Below are positions 42,430 through 51,785 of a DNA stretch of 64,000 nucleotides, one piece after another; the stretch's first letter is position 1; each line of letters starts with the position of its first letter. Under the pieces are notes generated by a model. That model was not told where the DNA came from and did not search any database. It saw only the letters and a list, made by a program, of their open reading frames with translations. A program made the translations under genes and the position numbers. The stretch comes from B69-G16 sp964501905 (GTDB lineage Archaea > Thermoproteota > Thermoprotei > Thermofilales > B69-G16), in NCBI GenBank assembly GCA_964501905.1, contig CAZCTW010000006.1, positions 1 through 64,000 on the forward strand. The letters run 5' to 3'.

Positions 42430-44094
42430 ATGCCTGTTATAGATGTAGCTAGGTGGGATTTGGAGAGACTCGTCGGGAGGATGTTGGAGGACTCAGAGGT
42501 GGAGAAATACCTCCCCATGCTCAAGTGCGAGATAGAGGAACTAGACGATACCGTAATATCTTACGAGGCGACCCACGATAGGCCAGACCTTTTCTCCGCA
42601 GAGGGATTAGCCAGAGCGCTTAGAGGACTTTTAGGAATTGAAGTCGGCCTTAGAGAATACCGCGTTAAAAAAACTGGTATAGACTTATACGCTCGAGGTC
42701 CTAGCTATAGGCCCTACATAGTAGCCGCTGTCGTAGAAGGATTGGAGTTAGACGGTGAGGCCGTAAGGCAGTTAATGAATCTTCAAGAAAAACTCCACAC
42801 GACGTACTGTAGAAACAGACGGAAGGCTTCCATTGGCCTATACGACTTGGATAAGGTCACCCCGCCTCTCAAGTATATACACGTTGACCCGGATTCTGTG
42901 AGTTTCGTGCCCTTAGAAGAAACTAGAGAAATGAGCTTGAAGGAGATATTAGAGCGGACGGAGAAAGGGCGCCTCTACGCCCACCTGATCAAAAGCTACG
43001 ATACCTACCCGCTTCTGGTGGATTCTAAAGGCACTGTTTTGTCGATGCCTCCTATAATAAACAGCGAAGATACTAAAGTTACCGAAGATACCCGTAGGGT
43101 AATTATCGACGTTACAGGCGTCGATTTAGATGCAATTATCGATGTATTAAACATAGTGACGACAAACACTGCTGAGCGCGGAGAGGGAGCCGCCATAGGT
43201 TTAGTAAATGTACGCTATGGCGGCGATGTGATCGTCACGCCTAGACTTAAGCCTTCTAAAATATCCTTTGACCCCTCCCTATTGGAGAAATTAGTGGGTA
43301 TAAGGCTTGGGAAAGAGGAGATAGTGAATCTCTTAGAAAAGATGAGGTTTAAAGCCGAAGTCTCCGGAGATAAGGTGGAAATTTGGGTGCCCCCATATAG
43401 AGTCGATATCCTACACCCCGTGGATGTAGCCGAGGATATAGCTATGGCTTATGGCTACGAGAATATAGGCTTTGAAACTCTGCCTCCTACCGGTGTTGGG
43501 AGAATAGATCCTATAGAGAGATTCTCTAGGAGAATCAGGGATCTCATGATTGGGCTTCAGTTTCAAGAAGTCGCCAACTATATGATGAGTAATCCTAAAA
43601 CGTTAGTGGAGATGATGAGGCTAAAGGATATCAAGGTTGTAGAGGTTGAAAACCCGAAGATGGAGAAGTATACAGCGTTGAGGAACTGGCTTTTGCCCGG
43701 ACTTCTGGAAGTCCTATCTTACAATAAACATCTCGGATATCCCTTGAGAATATTCGAAATAGGTGATATCGCCATAGTAGACGAGAGAGAAGACGTTGGC
43801 GTTAGAATTGAACGCCACCTTTGCGCTGCCGTTTATTCCGAGAACGTAACTTTGACGGATATAATGGTCTATGTTAAAGCTCTGTTAAAAAGCCTAGGGT
43901 TGAAGTATGAAGTAGTGGAGCATTCTCATCCTAGCTTTATAGAGGGACGGTGCGGCAGGATTCTAGTAGGTGGCGAAGAGCTCGGATTAGTGGGGGAGCT
44001 ACACCCGGAGGTTATAGTGAAATTCGACCTGGAAGCTCCTGTAGCGGCTTTCGAGCTAGACCTAGGCAGCATTCTACGCCAAATGTTAGGTTAG
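42430..44094 (+). CDS. pheT: Phenylalanyl-tRNA synthetase beta subunit
   Basis: Archaeal-type PheT, 554 residues, including the B3/B4 editing domain (about residues 90-270, with RKASIGLYDLDKV and NIVTTNTAERG) and the B5 DNA-binding-fold/catalytic-like domains (VDVAEDIAMAYGYENIG, ENPKMEKYTALRNWLLPGLLEV). The ATG is preceded by GGTGA, 4 nt away, that overlaps the pheS stop, so coupling is likely. Together they form the alpha2beta2 enzyme charging tRNA-Phe. Confidence 0.95.
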   Translation: MPVIDVARWDLERLVGRMLEDSEVEKYLPMLKCEIEELDDTVISYEATHDRPDLFSAEGLARALRGLLGIEVGLREYRVKKTGIDLYARGPSYRPYIVAAVVEGLELDGEAVRQLMNLQEKLHTTYCRNRRKASIGLYDLDKVTPPLKYIHVDPDSVSFVPLEETREMSLKEILERTEKGRLYAHLIKSYDTYPLLVDSKGTVLSMPPIINSEDTKVTEDTRRVIIDVTGVDLDAIIDVLNIVTTNTAERGEGAAIGLVNVRYGGDVIVTPRLKPSKISFDPSLLEKLVGIRLGKEEIVNLLEKMRFKAEVSGDKVEIWVPPYRVDILHPVDVAEDIAMAYGYENIGFETLPPTGVGRIDPIERFSRRIRDLMIGLQFQEVANYMMSNPKTLVEMMRLKDIKVVEVENPKMEKYTALRNWLLPGLLEVLSYNKHLGYPLRIFEIGDIAIVDEREDVGVRIERHLCAAVYSENVTLTDIMVYVKALLKSLGLKYEVVEHSHPSFIEGRCGRILVGGEELGLVGELHPEVIVKFDLEAPVAAFELDLGSILRQMLG

Positions 44095-44128
44095 TAAATT
44101 TATAGCTTTTCTTCCTTTATCTATTGAA

Positions 44129-44914
44129 ATGTCTAAAATGAACAGAATTTTCAGGATGCAGTTAGATAAAAAAGTTGAACTGGTAGCTCTGGGACTCTAT
44201 CTTAGAGATTTAGGGGCTTTAGCTATTTCTGATCTACACATAGGGTATGAGGAGGCCTTAGCCGCTCAAGGTATACATATTCCAGTTAGCCAGTATCCTA
44301 AAATGAAGAAGTTGATAGACAGGATGATAGAGACTGTTCAACCCGAGAAAATAATTATTGTCGGTGACGTAAAGCACGAGTTTGGGTCTGCATTGAGGCA
44401 GGAGTGGGTCGAGACCCTCGACCTACTTGATTTCCTAAAGGAGAGAGTTGGAGAAGTTATCGTAGTTAGAGGTAATCACGATAACTTCCTCATACCTATT
44501 TTAAGGAAAAAGGAGGTACCACTGTACGATCCCAGTTATCTATTGGAAAACGTGTTGTTTTTCCATGGACATAAAAACGTCGAGATGGACTTGTACAGTC
44601 GAGACGTAGACGTTATAATTATGGGGCACGAACATCCAGCTATAGCTCTCAGAGACGAGATTGGTGTGAAGATGAAGTTTAAGTGCTTTCTTGAGGGAGT
44701 ATTCGAAGGTAGGAAATTCTATGTTTTGCCGGTATTCTCACCATTGATGACTGGGACGGAAGTGAACTTAATTGATAAGGAGCAGCTATTATCTCCATTC
44801 TTGAAGATGGTAGATCTAGACGAGGCAGAAGTTTACGTCACGGATTTGGAAGCTGGCATATACTATTTCGGGACTCTTAATCTTTTAAGAAATTACGGTC
44901 TCTCTAGAATTTAA
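44129..44914 (+). CDS. Metallophosphoesterase (COG1407-like)
   Basis: A 261-residue calcineurin-like phosphoesterase. Metal-site motifs are ISDLHIGYEEAL (DxH), VGDVKHEFG (GDxxH), RGNHDN (GNHD), FFHGHKN and IMGHEHPA (GHxH). The DLHxGYE form matches the COG1407 group, bacterial members of which are often encoded with Lhr-type helicases. Lhr is 3.4 kb upstream here. AATTTATAGC at 44097-44106 is a TATA box 27 nt before the ATG, so the transcript is probably leaderless. Substrate is unknown. It overlaps the converging acyltransferase gene by 11 nt. Confidence 0.85.
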   Translation: MSKMNRIFRMQLDKKVELVALGLYLRDLGALAISDLHIGYEEALAAQGIHIPVSQYPKMKKLIDRMIETVQPEKIIIVGDVKHEFGSALRQEWVETLDLLDFLKERVGEVIVVRGNHDNFLIPILRKKEVPLYDPSYLLENVLFFHGHKNVEMDLYSRDVDVIIMGHEHPAIALRDEIGVKMKFKCFLEGVFEGRKFYVLPVFSPLMTGTEVNLIDKEQLLSPFLKMVDLDEAEVYVTDLEAGIYYFGTLNLLRNYGLSRI

Positions 44915-45518
44915 GTTCTCGCTCTCTTAACATCCGCTCGTAATCCTCTCTATTAATTGAAACCTCTGCGCCGCAGCACCCACACTTGTAGATCACTTTT
45001 TCTCCGTCTTCAGCTATAATATTCTCTAATGGCCTCCCACAAAAACAGACAAAACCTCTAAGCCTAGCGGGATTTCCGTAAACTAGGCCGTGACTGGGCA
45101 CATCTTTGGTTACAACCGCGCCGGCGCCGACCATAGCATACTCTCCTATAGTGACGCCGCAGACTATAGTGGCGTTCGCCCCAATAGACGCTCCCTTCTT
45201 TATTCTAGTAGGCACAATCTCCCAATCTCTCGAGAAGGAGCGAGGATAGAGGTCGTTGGTGAAAACGGCATAGGGTCCTATGAAGACATCGTCTTCCACG
45301 ACTACCCCCCTATAGAGCGAGACCCCATTTTGAATTTTCACGTTATCCCCTATGATCACGCCAACGTCTATGTAAACATCTTTCCCTATATTGCAGTTTT
45401 TACCTATTTTAGCTCCTTTGCGGACGTGGACAAAATGCCATATCCTAGTTCCTTCTCCTATTTCAGCTCCATCCTCAACTATAGCCGTCGGATGCACGAA
45501 AAAGCTTTTCTTCGCCAT
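44904..45518 (-). CDS. Left-handed beta-helix acyltransferase (WbpD/WlbB-like) with C-terminal zinc ribbon
   Basis: Hexapeptide-repeat N-acetyltransferase of 204 residues. Repeats AEIGEGTRIWHFVHVRKGA and GKNCNIGKDVYIDVGVIIGDNVKIQNG build the beta-helix, and the loop TNDLYPRS plus GANATIVCGVTIGEYAMVGAGAVVTKDVP are typical of WbpD-type enzymes that acetylate UDP-3-amino-uronic acids. The last 45 residues hold CFCGRP and CGCCG, a probable zinc ribbon. It diverges from a nucleotidyltransferase, suggesting a surface-glycan or N-glycan function. Confidence 0.82.
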   Translation of the reverse strand: MAKKSFFVHPTAIVEDGAEIGEGTRIWHFVHVRKGAKIGKNCNIGKDVYIDVGVIIGDNVKIQNGVSLYRGVVVEDDVFIGPYAVFTNDLYPRSFSRDWEIVPTRIKKGASIGANATIVCGVTIGEYAMVGAGAVVTKDVPSHGLVYGNPARLRGFVCFCGRPLENIIAEDGEKVIYKCGCCGAEVSINREDYERMLRERELKF

Positions 45519-45597
45519 CGGGTAAATAACATCTCCATAAATATATCTGTTTATGGGGTTAGGTATAAAAGCGGGAATTATTCCTAATAGGTTATAA

Positions 45598-46794
45598 ATG
45601 CAGGCAGGGAGTAGTTTGGTTAGGAAAGCCGTAGTTTTCGCCGCCGGTGAGGGGACTAGGCTTAGACCTTTAACTTTGAATAGGCCTAAACACTTACTGC
45701 CCTTAGCTGGTAAGCCTCTGATCTACTGGATTTTAAAAGCCGTCGAGTATGCGGGAGTGAGAGAGGTTGGCGTCGTCGTGCATTATAAGGCAGAGATGAT
45801 AGCCTCTTACCTAAAAAAACTCGATACAGAGTTAAAGATACGCTGCATCCTCCAGCACAAACCCAACGGAACGGCAGGGGCTCTAGAAGCAGCTCGAAAT
45901 TACATCGACGGTGAGGAATTTCTACTGGTGTACGGGGACGTAGTGGTCGATCGTGGAGACCTTAAGGAGATGATTTCACTGTTCAGGAGGGGGATCTACG
46001 ATGCTGTAGTGCTGGGAGTTCAAGTGGAGAATCCGTGGGACTATGGCGTATTCAGGCTTAAGGAAGGGAAGCTGATGGAAAGCGTTGTCGAGAAACCCCC
46101 TAGGGGGCAGGAACCTTCTAACTTGATTAATGGCGGCGTTTACGTCTTCTCCTCTAGGATACTGAAGTTCCTGGACAAAGTCGGGTTCTCAGTTAGGGGC
46201 GAAAAAGAGCTTACTGATGCCCTGCAGATGCTGGCTTCCCGAGGCAAGGTTTTCGTCTATCAAACCGAGAGACGGAAATGGCGGGATATAGGCAAGCCTT
46301 GGGATTTGCTTGAAGCTAACGGCTACCTGTTGCGCGCATATCCGCCTTTAATCCCTAAAGGTGGATTTAGTCGGGGGGTCGTAATTAGAGAGCCCGTTTA
46401 CATAGGGAAGGGGGTTGAGATAGGGGATTATTCAATCATAGGACCTAACGTATCTATTTATGATGACGTTAAAATTGGGAGATTTTCTAGAGTAAGTAAC
46501 TCTATAATAATGGCGGGAACTAAGATTGGCGATCGAACATCTGTCAACTATAGCATTGTAGGAGAAAACGTAGTCTTAGGGGATAAGGTAACCGTGCTAT
46601 TTAGGAGCGAGGATAGAGGAAATGTGAAAATGGTGGTTAAGGGTAGGAGAGTGGATACCGGCAGGAAGGAGATGGGTTGTGTTATAGGAGACGAGGCTAT
46701 AGTGGGTAGTGGGTCGCTGATCAAGGCGGGAGCTGTTATATTCAATAAAGCCGTTATACCTCCTGGCTCTGTTGTTGAAGGAGTACTTAAGTAA
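45598..46794 (+). CDS. Archaeal bifunctional sugar-1-phosphate nucleotidyltransferase / acetyltransferase (GlmU-like)
   Basis: A 398-residue fusion. Residues 8-240 form the nucleotidyltransferase (KAVVFAAGEGTRLRPLTLNRPKHLLPLAGKPL, split in motif terms as AAGEGTRLRPLT and RPKHLLP; then YGDVVVD and WRDIGKPWD). Residues about 260-395 form a left-handed beta-helix (IGKGVEIGDYSIIGPNVSI). Similar archaeal proteins make UDP-GlcNAc, UDP-GalNAc or dTDP-glucose. The start is ATG with TATAAATG and a TATA box (GGTATAAAAG) about 32 nt upstream. Divergent from the acyltransferase. Confidence 0.86.
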   Translation: MQAGSSLVRKAVVFAAGEGTRLRPLTLNRPKHLLPLAGKPLIYWILKAVEYAGVREVGVVVHYKAEMIASYLKKLDTELKIRCILQHKPNGTAGALEAARNYIDGEEFLLVYGDVVVDRGDLKEMISLFRRGIYDAVVLGVQVENPWDYGVFRLKEGKLMESVVEKPPRGQEPSNLINGGVYVFSSRILKFLDKVGFSVRGEKELTDALQMLASRGKVFVYQTERRKWRDIGKPWDLLEANGYLLRAYPPLIPKGGFSRGVVIREPVYIGKGVEIGDYSIIGPNVSIYDDVKIGRFSRVSNSIIMAGTKIGDRTSVNYSIVGENVVLGDKVTVLFRSEDRGNVKMVVKGRRVDTGRKEMGCVIGDEAIVGSGSLIKAGAVIFNKAVIPPGSVVEGVLK

Positions 46795-46808
46795 TACGAG
46801 GTGACGGA

Positions 46809-49115
46809 GTGAAGGCTTTAAGGGTAAGAGTTTCGGGGATAGTACAGGGGGTCGGTTTTAGACCATTTATTTACAGAATAGCCGTGAAAAATGGGCTAAA
46901 AGGCTACGTTTTAAACCTAGGAGGCTCAGAAGTCGAGATATGGGTTGAGGGAGAACCGAGCAACTTAAAGAAGTTTCTAGAAGATTTAGAGAAGGAAAAA
47001 CCCCCTCCTGCTATACTAGACGAAGTAGAGGTTGTGGAAGCTAAACCCGTTGGGTACAGCGATTTTAAGATTTTAAAAAGCGGAAACGTAATCTCGAAAT
47101 ATTCTATGATTCCTCCTGACATAGGCATTTGTGACTACTGCCTCGAAGAAATTCTAGATCCTAATAGCAGATGGTACCGCTACCCATTCAATTCGTGCGC
47201 GTGGTGTGGACCTAGATTTACCATTATGAAGAGGGTTCCTTACGACAGGGAAAATACTTCAATGATCGACTTTCCCCTCTGCGAGGAATGTTTGAGAGAA
47301 TACAACGACTCCAGTAATATAAGGCGCCATCATGTTCAAGGGATAAGCTGTCCAAAATGTGGCCCTAAAGTCTTCCTGTTAGATAAAGATGGGGTTAAGA
47401 TAGAGGTTAATGATCCGATAGCCGAGGCAGCTAAAGCGATTGATGAAGGAGGTATAGTTGCTGTAAAGGGACTGGGGGGTTTTCATATAGCGGCTTTAGC
47501 CAGCGATGACGATGTCGTAGCTTTGCTTAGAGAGAGGAAGAGAAGACCTCAAAAACCTTTTGCTTTAATGGCTTTAGATTTATCCATTGTACAGGAAATT
47601 TCGTCCCCAACACCGGCCCATATCGAGCTTTTAAAATCTCCTCAAAAGCCGATAGTGCTTGTGCCTAAAAAGGAAGATTCTCCAGTCTCTCCTTTAGTGG
47701 CGCCGGGTTTATCTACTCTTGGGATAATGTTACCCTATACAGGGCTCCACTACCTTCTCCTTAAGGAGACTAGGGATAAATATCTCATAATGACCAGCGG
47801 CAATAAGAAAAATCTGCCTATATCGAGGACCACCGAGGACGCTTTGAGGGAGCTTAGAGATTTTGTAGACTACTTCCTCATCCACAACAGGGAGATAGTT
47901 AACAGAGCTGACGACAGCGTAGTTAGGATATCGATGGGCGAGCCTATGTTTTTGAGGAGGAGTAGAGGTTACGCGCCTAAATGGATTAAGACGCCTTTTA
48001 AATTTGAACGAGTAATCGTCGCCATGGGTGCTCAAATAGCTAATGTAGGAGCCGTGGCTTTCAGCAACTACATAGTCCCTACTCAATATATCGGCGATAT
48101 GGAAAATTATCAAGCTCTCAAATACTTAGAAGAAGCCCTGAATTTTTTGATAAAATCTTATAAGCTAGATTTAAAAAATGCCGTCTTCGTCTCCGATATA
48201 CATCCAGTCTATGATACCACGAGGCTCGCAGAGGAGTGGGCCTTAAAGTATGGGGGAGAACACGTTAAAGTTCAGCACCATCACGCTCACATAGCCTCTG
48301 TCATGGCTTCCCTAGGCTTAAAACCGGGTTTAGGAGCTATAGGAATAGCTATAGACGGCGTGGGCTATGGCGCCGATGGCAATATTTGGGGAGGAGAAAT
48401 CATGTACGTGGAATACAACAAGTATAAACGTCTTGGACATCTTGAATACCAACCTATGCCCGGAGGAGATAGAGCTACTCGCTACCCTTCTAGGATAGCA
48501 GTTGGAATTATAGCGGAGAGAATGGGAGATTACTACGCGGTTAAGTACGCAGAAAAACTGGGCTTGTACAAGGGCTTGCCGTATGGGAATGAAGAGTTAA
48601 AAGTTATCTTATCTCAACTTTCAAGGAGCCCTAGAGCGTCAAGTATAGGTAGGTTTTTAGACGCGGTGTCCGCCCTGCTAGGCGTCTGCTACGAGCGAAC
48701 ATATGAAGGAGAGCCCGCTATGAAGCTAGAGGATTACGCATTAGGTGGGCGTATATTGGATAATTTAGATATCGAAATCGAGGAAAGGAAAGGCCGGCAC
48801 ATAATCTTAACTGGGGATTTACTTTTGGACTTGCTCGAGAAGATAGGTAGAGAAGATAGACGGAGTTTGGCGTTTACAGTACAATACCGGCTTGGCTATG
48901 CCCTAGGAATCATTGCAAAAGATCTTCTTAAGGATTATAATGCCGAGAAGATTATAGTTTCGGGAGGCGCCGCCGTGAACGAGATAATAATGAAAGGGGT
49001 ATGTGATGGCGTAGGGCTTAGAAAGCTAGTAGTCAGACCGCAATCCTTACCTCCGGGCGATGGCGGTTTATCAACTGGCCAAGCAGCTATTGCGAACATG
49101 TTAAGGACGTTTTAA
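46809..49115 (+). CDS. hypF: Carbamoyltransferase HypF ([NiFe]-hydrogenase maturation)
   Basis: HypF transfers carbamoyl from carbamoyl phosphate toward HypE for the cyanide ligands of [NiFe] hydrogenase. In order: acylphosphatase domain (GIVQGVGFRPFIY, residues about 9-21), zinc fingers with CDYCLEEI, CAWCGPRFTI, CEECLREY and CPKCGP, a YrdC-like domain (KGLGGFHIAALA) and a Kae1/TobZ-like domain with VQHHHAHIASVMA and GIAIDGVGYGADG. At 768 residues it is full length. GGTGA lies 4 nt before the GTG start. No hydrogenase structural genes or other hyp genes are present in the window. Confidence 0.95.
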   Translation: MKALRVRVSGIVQGVGFRPFIYRIAVKNGLKGYVLNLGGSEVEIWVEGEPSNLKKFLEDLEKEKPPPAILDEVEVVEAKPVGYSDFKILKSGNVISKYSMIPPDIGICDYCLEEILDPNSRWYRYPFNSCAWCGPRFTIMKRVPYDRENTSMIDFPLCEECLREYNDSSNIRRHHVQGISCPKCGPKVFLLDKDGVKIEVNDPIAEAAKAIDEGGIVAVKGLGGFHIAALASDDDVVALLRERKRRPQKPFALMALDLSIVQEISSPTPAHIELLKSPQKPIVLVPKKEDSPVSPLVAPGLSTLGIMLPYTGLHYLLLKETRDKYLIMTSGNKKNLPISRTTEDALRELRDFVDYFLIHNREIVNRADDSVVRISMGEPMFLRRSRGYAPKWIKTPFKFERVIVAMGAQIANVGAVAFSNYIVPTQYIGDMENYQALKYLEEALNFLIKSYKLDLKNAVFVSDIHPVYDTTRLAEEWALKYGGEHVKVQHHHAHIASVMASLGLKPGLGAIGIAIDGVGYGADGNIWGGEIMYVEYNKYKRLGHLEYQPMPGGDRATRYPSRIAVGIIAERMGDYYAVKYAEKLGLYKGLPYGNEELKVILSQLSRSPRASSIGRFLDAVSALLGVCYERTYEGEPAMKLEDYALGGRILDNLDIEIEERKGRHIILTGDLLLDLLEKIGREDRRSLAFTVQYRLGYALGIIAKDLLKDYNAEKIIVSGGAAVNEIIMKGVCDGVGLRKLVVRPQSLPPGDGGLSTGQAAIANMLRTF

Positions 49116-49286
49116 TGAGCGCCAACTATACAACTAGGCTTTCCGATTTTGAAATTCCTAGCACGATCAAAATCACGGCTCGATGTATTAGAGAAGTTAT
49201 ATCAACATTTTATCCGAAAGACTCTTAAAACAGATAAGTGACGATGTCATCCTATACGTCTATAGGGTAAAAGTGAAGAGATAAAA

Positions 49287-49997
49287 CTATGTGGATAATT
49301 CTATACCTGCTCTACTTTTCTCGACGAGTTCGGCTTTTAAAATTCTAAGTGTGTAGGAAAACTCCCCGGTTTTCTCAATTTTCCCCTTTACTCTTAGCCC
49401 CTTCTCGAAAAGAGGGGCGTCCAGCACTAGGGTTTCCGCTTCTCCCCCTTCGAAAGCCGGGTTAAAGCCGTACTTTTCCGCTAACGATATTATCTCCTCC
49501 ACATCTTGTGGAGAAATTATTTTGCCCAGGAATCTGCCAGGGAGGCCGAGGACGCTGATAGAAGTTATTATGAATTTAAAACCCTCTCTTACTATAAACC
49601 TCATGTATTTGGCTTGATTTTTCCTCCATAGGGGCGAAAAAGTTCTTAATCCAAGTTCTTCACAGAGTAAATTTATCATCATACGCTGATAATCTGAAAG
49701 TAGGGCTCCCGTCACTATTCCTTCAATTTCGTACTTTTCCACCGCTTTTTCAAATCCACGTTTTAAATCCTCCAATTCTCTATCTTTAACCCCGCTGGTG
49801 TAAGCGTATATTAGCGGAATCTTCATAGCCTTAGCTTGCAACTTGGTTAGCTCCACTCCAGGTCTGTGAAACATCCAGGAGTCTACGCGCTCTGGTTGGA
49901 AAGTTAAAAGGCAAACTACTTGGAAACCTTTTAAAACTGCCCAGTGGAGAGCATACGTGCTATCCTTTCCTCCTGAAAAAAGAGAACATATCCTCAC
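49287..49997 (-). CDS. dph6: Diphthine--ammonia ligase family ATP-pyrophosphatase (Dph6-like)
   Basis: An N-type ATP-PPase of 236 residues. The PP-loop SLFSGGKDSTYAL is at residues 6-18, and the family-specific segments GIVTGALLSDYQR, PLWRKNQAKYMR and AFEGGEAETLVLDAP are present. It completes diphthamide on elongation factor 2 with ammonia. The start is GTG 49997, one base after the stop of the upstream winged-helix gene, so they are co-transcribed. Confidence 0.9.
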   Translation of the reverse strand: MRICSLFSGGKDSTYALHWAVLKGFQVVCLLTFQPERVDSWMFHRPGVELTKLQAKAMKIPLIYAYTSGVKDRELEDLKRGFEKAVEKYEIEGIVTGALLSDYQRMMINLLCEELGLRTFSPLWRKNQAKYMRFIVREGFKFIITSISVLGLPGRFLGKIISPQDVEEIISLAEKYGFNPAFEGGEAETLVLDAPLFEKGLRVKGKIEKTGEFSYTLRILKAELVEKSRAGIELST

Positions 49998-49998
49998 T

Positions 49999-50592
49999 TT
50001 ACTGCCCGCCTCGACCAGCTAAAATAGAGGCTTTTAAACCCCCAATTATAGCCTTACCTAATTCCTCCGAGTAAGCGAAAATTATGAAATCTCCGTCTAG
50101 AGTTTCAAAACTCTCTTTAAGTTTTTTAGCGAGCAGGGGAAAGTAACTTTCTATCTTTCCTAAGTTCGGTGGTAGGACAAAGTCTCCCTTTTTAACTTCA
50201 ATAATTAGCGCGCCTTTAGCTCCTCCTCTGACAGCTTCATCCCTCACTTCTACAATTTTAAAAGGAGAGGTATTTCTAATGAGAAAACCGACTCCTTCAC
50301 ATAAAGAGCATACTTCTTCGGCGTTAAAGGCATTTACAGAAACTATCTTAAATTGGGATAACTTATCCCTTAAAAGTTTTAAACCCTTCTCGCTTAGGGT
50401 AGTTCCTCCACGCTTAGTTTCCACTAAGCTTCTATTACTAAGGTTTTTTAGTATTCTCTTCACTACTCCTTCTCCGATATCTAAATAGCTACTTATCTGT
50501 CTCCTTCCCAATCTTCCTCGAAGGAATAGTAGTAATAGTAGGGAAACTTCCTCGAAATTTATATCACCATCTCTAGGCGACACGCCCCTCAC
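49999..50592 (-). CDS. Winged-helix protein with C-terminal DUF4443-like domain
   Basis: Residues about 15-75 form a winged helix (LGRRQISSYLDIGEGVVKRILKNL, wing KRGGTTLSEKGLKLL). Residues 80-195 form a mixed alpha/beta domain containing VCSLCEGVGFLIRN and DEAVRGGAKGALIIEV. From memory this layout corresponds to an archaeal DUF4443 protein; I am only moderately sure of that name. Its position before dph6 suggests co-expression but no clear function. Confidence 0.65.
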   Translation of the reverse strand: MRGVSPRDGDINFEEVSLLLLLFLRGRLGRRQISSYLDIGEGVVKRILKNLSNRSLVETKRGGTTLSEKGLKLLRDKLSQFKIVSVNAFNAEEVCSLCEGVGFLIRNTSPFKIVEVRDEAVRGGAKGALIIEVKKGDFVLPPNLGKIESYFPLLAKKLKESFETLDGDFIIFAYSEELGKAIIGGLKASILAGRGGQ

Positions 50593-50699
50593 TCGGCTAA
50601 ATGTGCTCTATTCTAGAGATACGAAGATTTGCTTATTTATCTTAAGTTTGTCGTGATTGTTAAACTTTATCGGTAAATAAAATTAGAGATTGGTTTAGG

Positions 50700-51158
50700 T
50701 TAAAAACGCCAATGTGTATACTTCCACACTATAGTATCCCCGTTTGCCAAGACATATTTATCCGCCGCCACTGGACCCATCTCTAAATTACCACTCGTGA
50801 CGTTATAAATGTACCAAAGCCAGGAGTATCCTTCGCGCTTAGATATTATATTTTCTTTAACGTTATTAACCGCGGTTACATAAGCTCCGTATTCGCCGTA
50901 GATGTACTCTACTTGTGAGACTGAAGTCAGTGCTGAGAGGACTGTAGCGCCTGCGGGGAGAACAGTGCTGTTGAACCATTGTAGCGTGCCGTTTCCATAG
51001 TCGATTCCTATGTTAACCACGATGGTTTTGCTCGTTAGGCTATCGTAGAGTTTTTTGATAGTCGAGTATTCGTTGTAGTAGTAGGCGGCCAAGGACGTAG
51101 CTAGCAGAGACCACACTAACAATATTCCTATGAGAAGAGATTTAGAAGACGCCTTCAT
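50700..51158 (-). CDS. Exported DUF4430-like protein
   Basis: Residues 7-27 form a signal anchor (LLIGILLVWSLLATSLAAYYY). The exported part resembles DUF4430, the small domain related to the C-terminal region of transcobalamin/intrinsic factor: NSTVLPAGATVLSALTSV, YSWLWYIYN and ANGDTIVWKYT. The gene overlaps the ECF S-component by 17 nt. In other prokaryotes DUF4430 proteins occur beside ECF S-components for cobalamin or related ligands, so I infer an outer binding partner of the transporter. Confidence 0.75.
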   Translation of the reverse strand: MKASSKSLLIGILLVWSLLATSLAAYYYNEYSTIKKLYDSLTSKTIVVNIGIDYGNGTLQWFNSTVLPAGATVLSALTSVSQVEYIYGEYGAYVTAVNNVKENIISKREGYSWLWYIYNVTSGNLEMGPVAADKYVLANGDTIVWKYTHWRF

Positions 51159-51684
51159 AAAACACCCCCCTTTTCTCCAATTCTCGGAATAAAACGTAAG
51201 TTAGTAGAGATGTACACAACTCGGTTATGGGCCCAACCCCTATTAAACTCCCTCCGAAAACCGGGAGAAACAAGCCTACAATACCCCAAGTTAAAGCGTC
51301 TAGCGGTTTAAAGCCTATTGCCACATAGAGAATAAAAGACGATAGTATGTCGAAGAAAAATATGCTCAAATACAACCACGCAAAAAGTTCTACTCCGCTC
51401 CACTTACGCCTTCTCGCTAAACCCCAAAGAAAACCCATAAACCCGGCTAGAAGAGAATTTACTATCGTCCATATTCCAGGGAATATCAATAAATCGGAAA
51501 TCGTATAGGATAGAAGACCTACGAAAAAGCCCGCTCTGGATCCGAGGAAAAGACTAGATAATATCGTGAATAGGAGGGGGAAATTAACAAATTGCACTGC
51601 CGTAACTGCATTTTTAACATATCTAAATAATACTGCAAGGCTTGCAAATAATGCGATTGTACTCACTTCGTAGCTACGCACCAT
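51142..51684 (-). CDS. ECF-type transporter S-component, DUF4430-associated
   Basis: A 180-residue membrane protein with about six helices (FPLLFTILSSLFLGSRAGFF, VGLLSYTISDLLIFPG, FLPVFGGSLIGVGP). The pattern and length match S-components. Coupling to a DUF4430 protein suggests cobalamin or another corrinoid/thiamine-like ligand, as an inference. ATG is within an inverted repeat that includes a TATA-like core. No EcfA/T is nearby. Confidence 0.7.
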   Translation of the reverse strand: MVRSYEVSTIALFASLAVLFRYVKNAVTAVQFVNFPLLFTILSSLFLGSRAGFFVGLLSYTISDLLIFPGIWTIVNSLLAGFMGFLWGLARRRKWSGVELFAWLYLSIFFFDILSSFILYVAIGFKPLDALTWGIVGLFLPVFGGSLIGVGPITELCTSLLTYVLFRELEKRGVFYEGVF

Positions 51685-51696
51685 TATTTAAATGGT
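51680..51696 (-). promoter_or_regulatory. Inverted repeat spanning the S-component start codon
   Basis: ACCATT (51680-51685) and AATGGT (51691-51696) flank ATTTA. The start codon ATG lies within the left arm (51684-51682). Further A+T-rich TATA-like sequences lie upstream. A dyad covering the start could be an operator that blocks initiation, but it is short and may be chance. Confidence 0.3.
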
Positions 51697-51785
51697 ACAA
51701 TTATCCCATATTTAAATATTATTATTATCACAGAATATCAATTCTTGCTTATAAATTATAAAATAGATTATATAAAATTTAGAAT

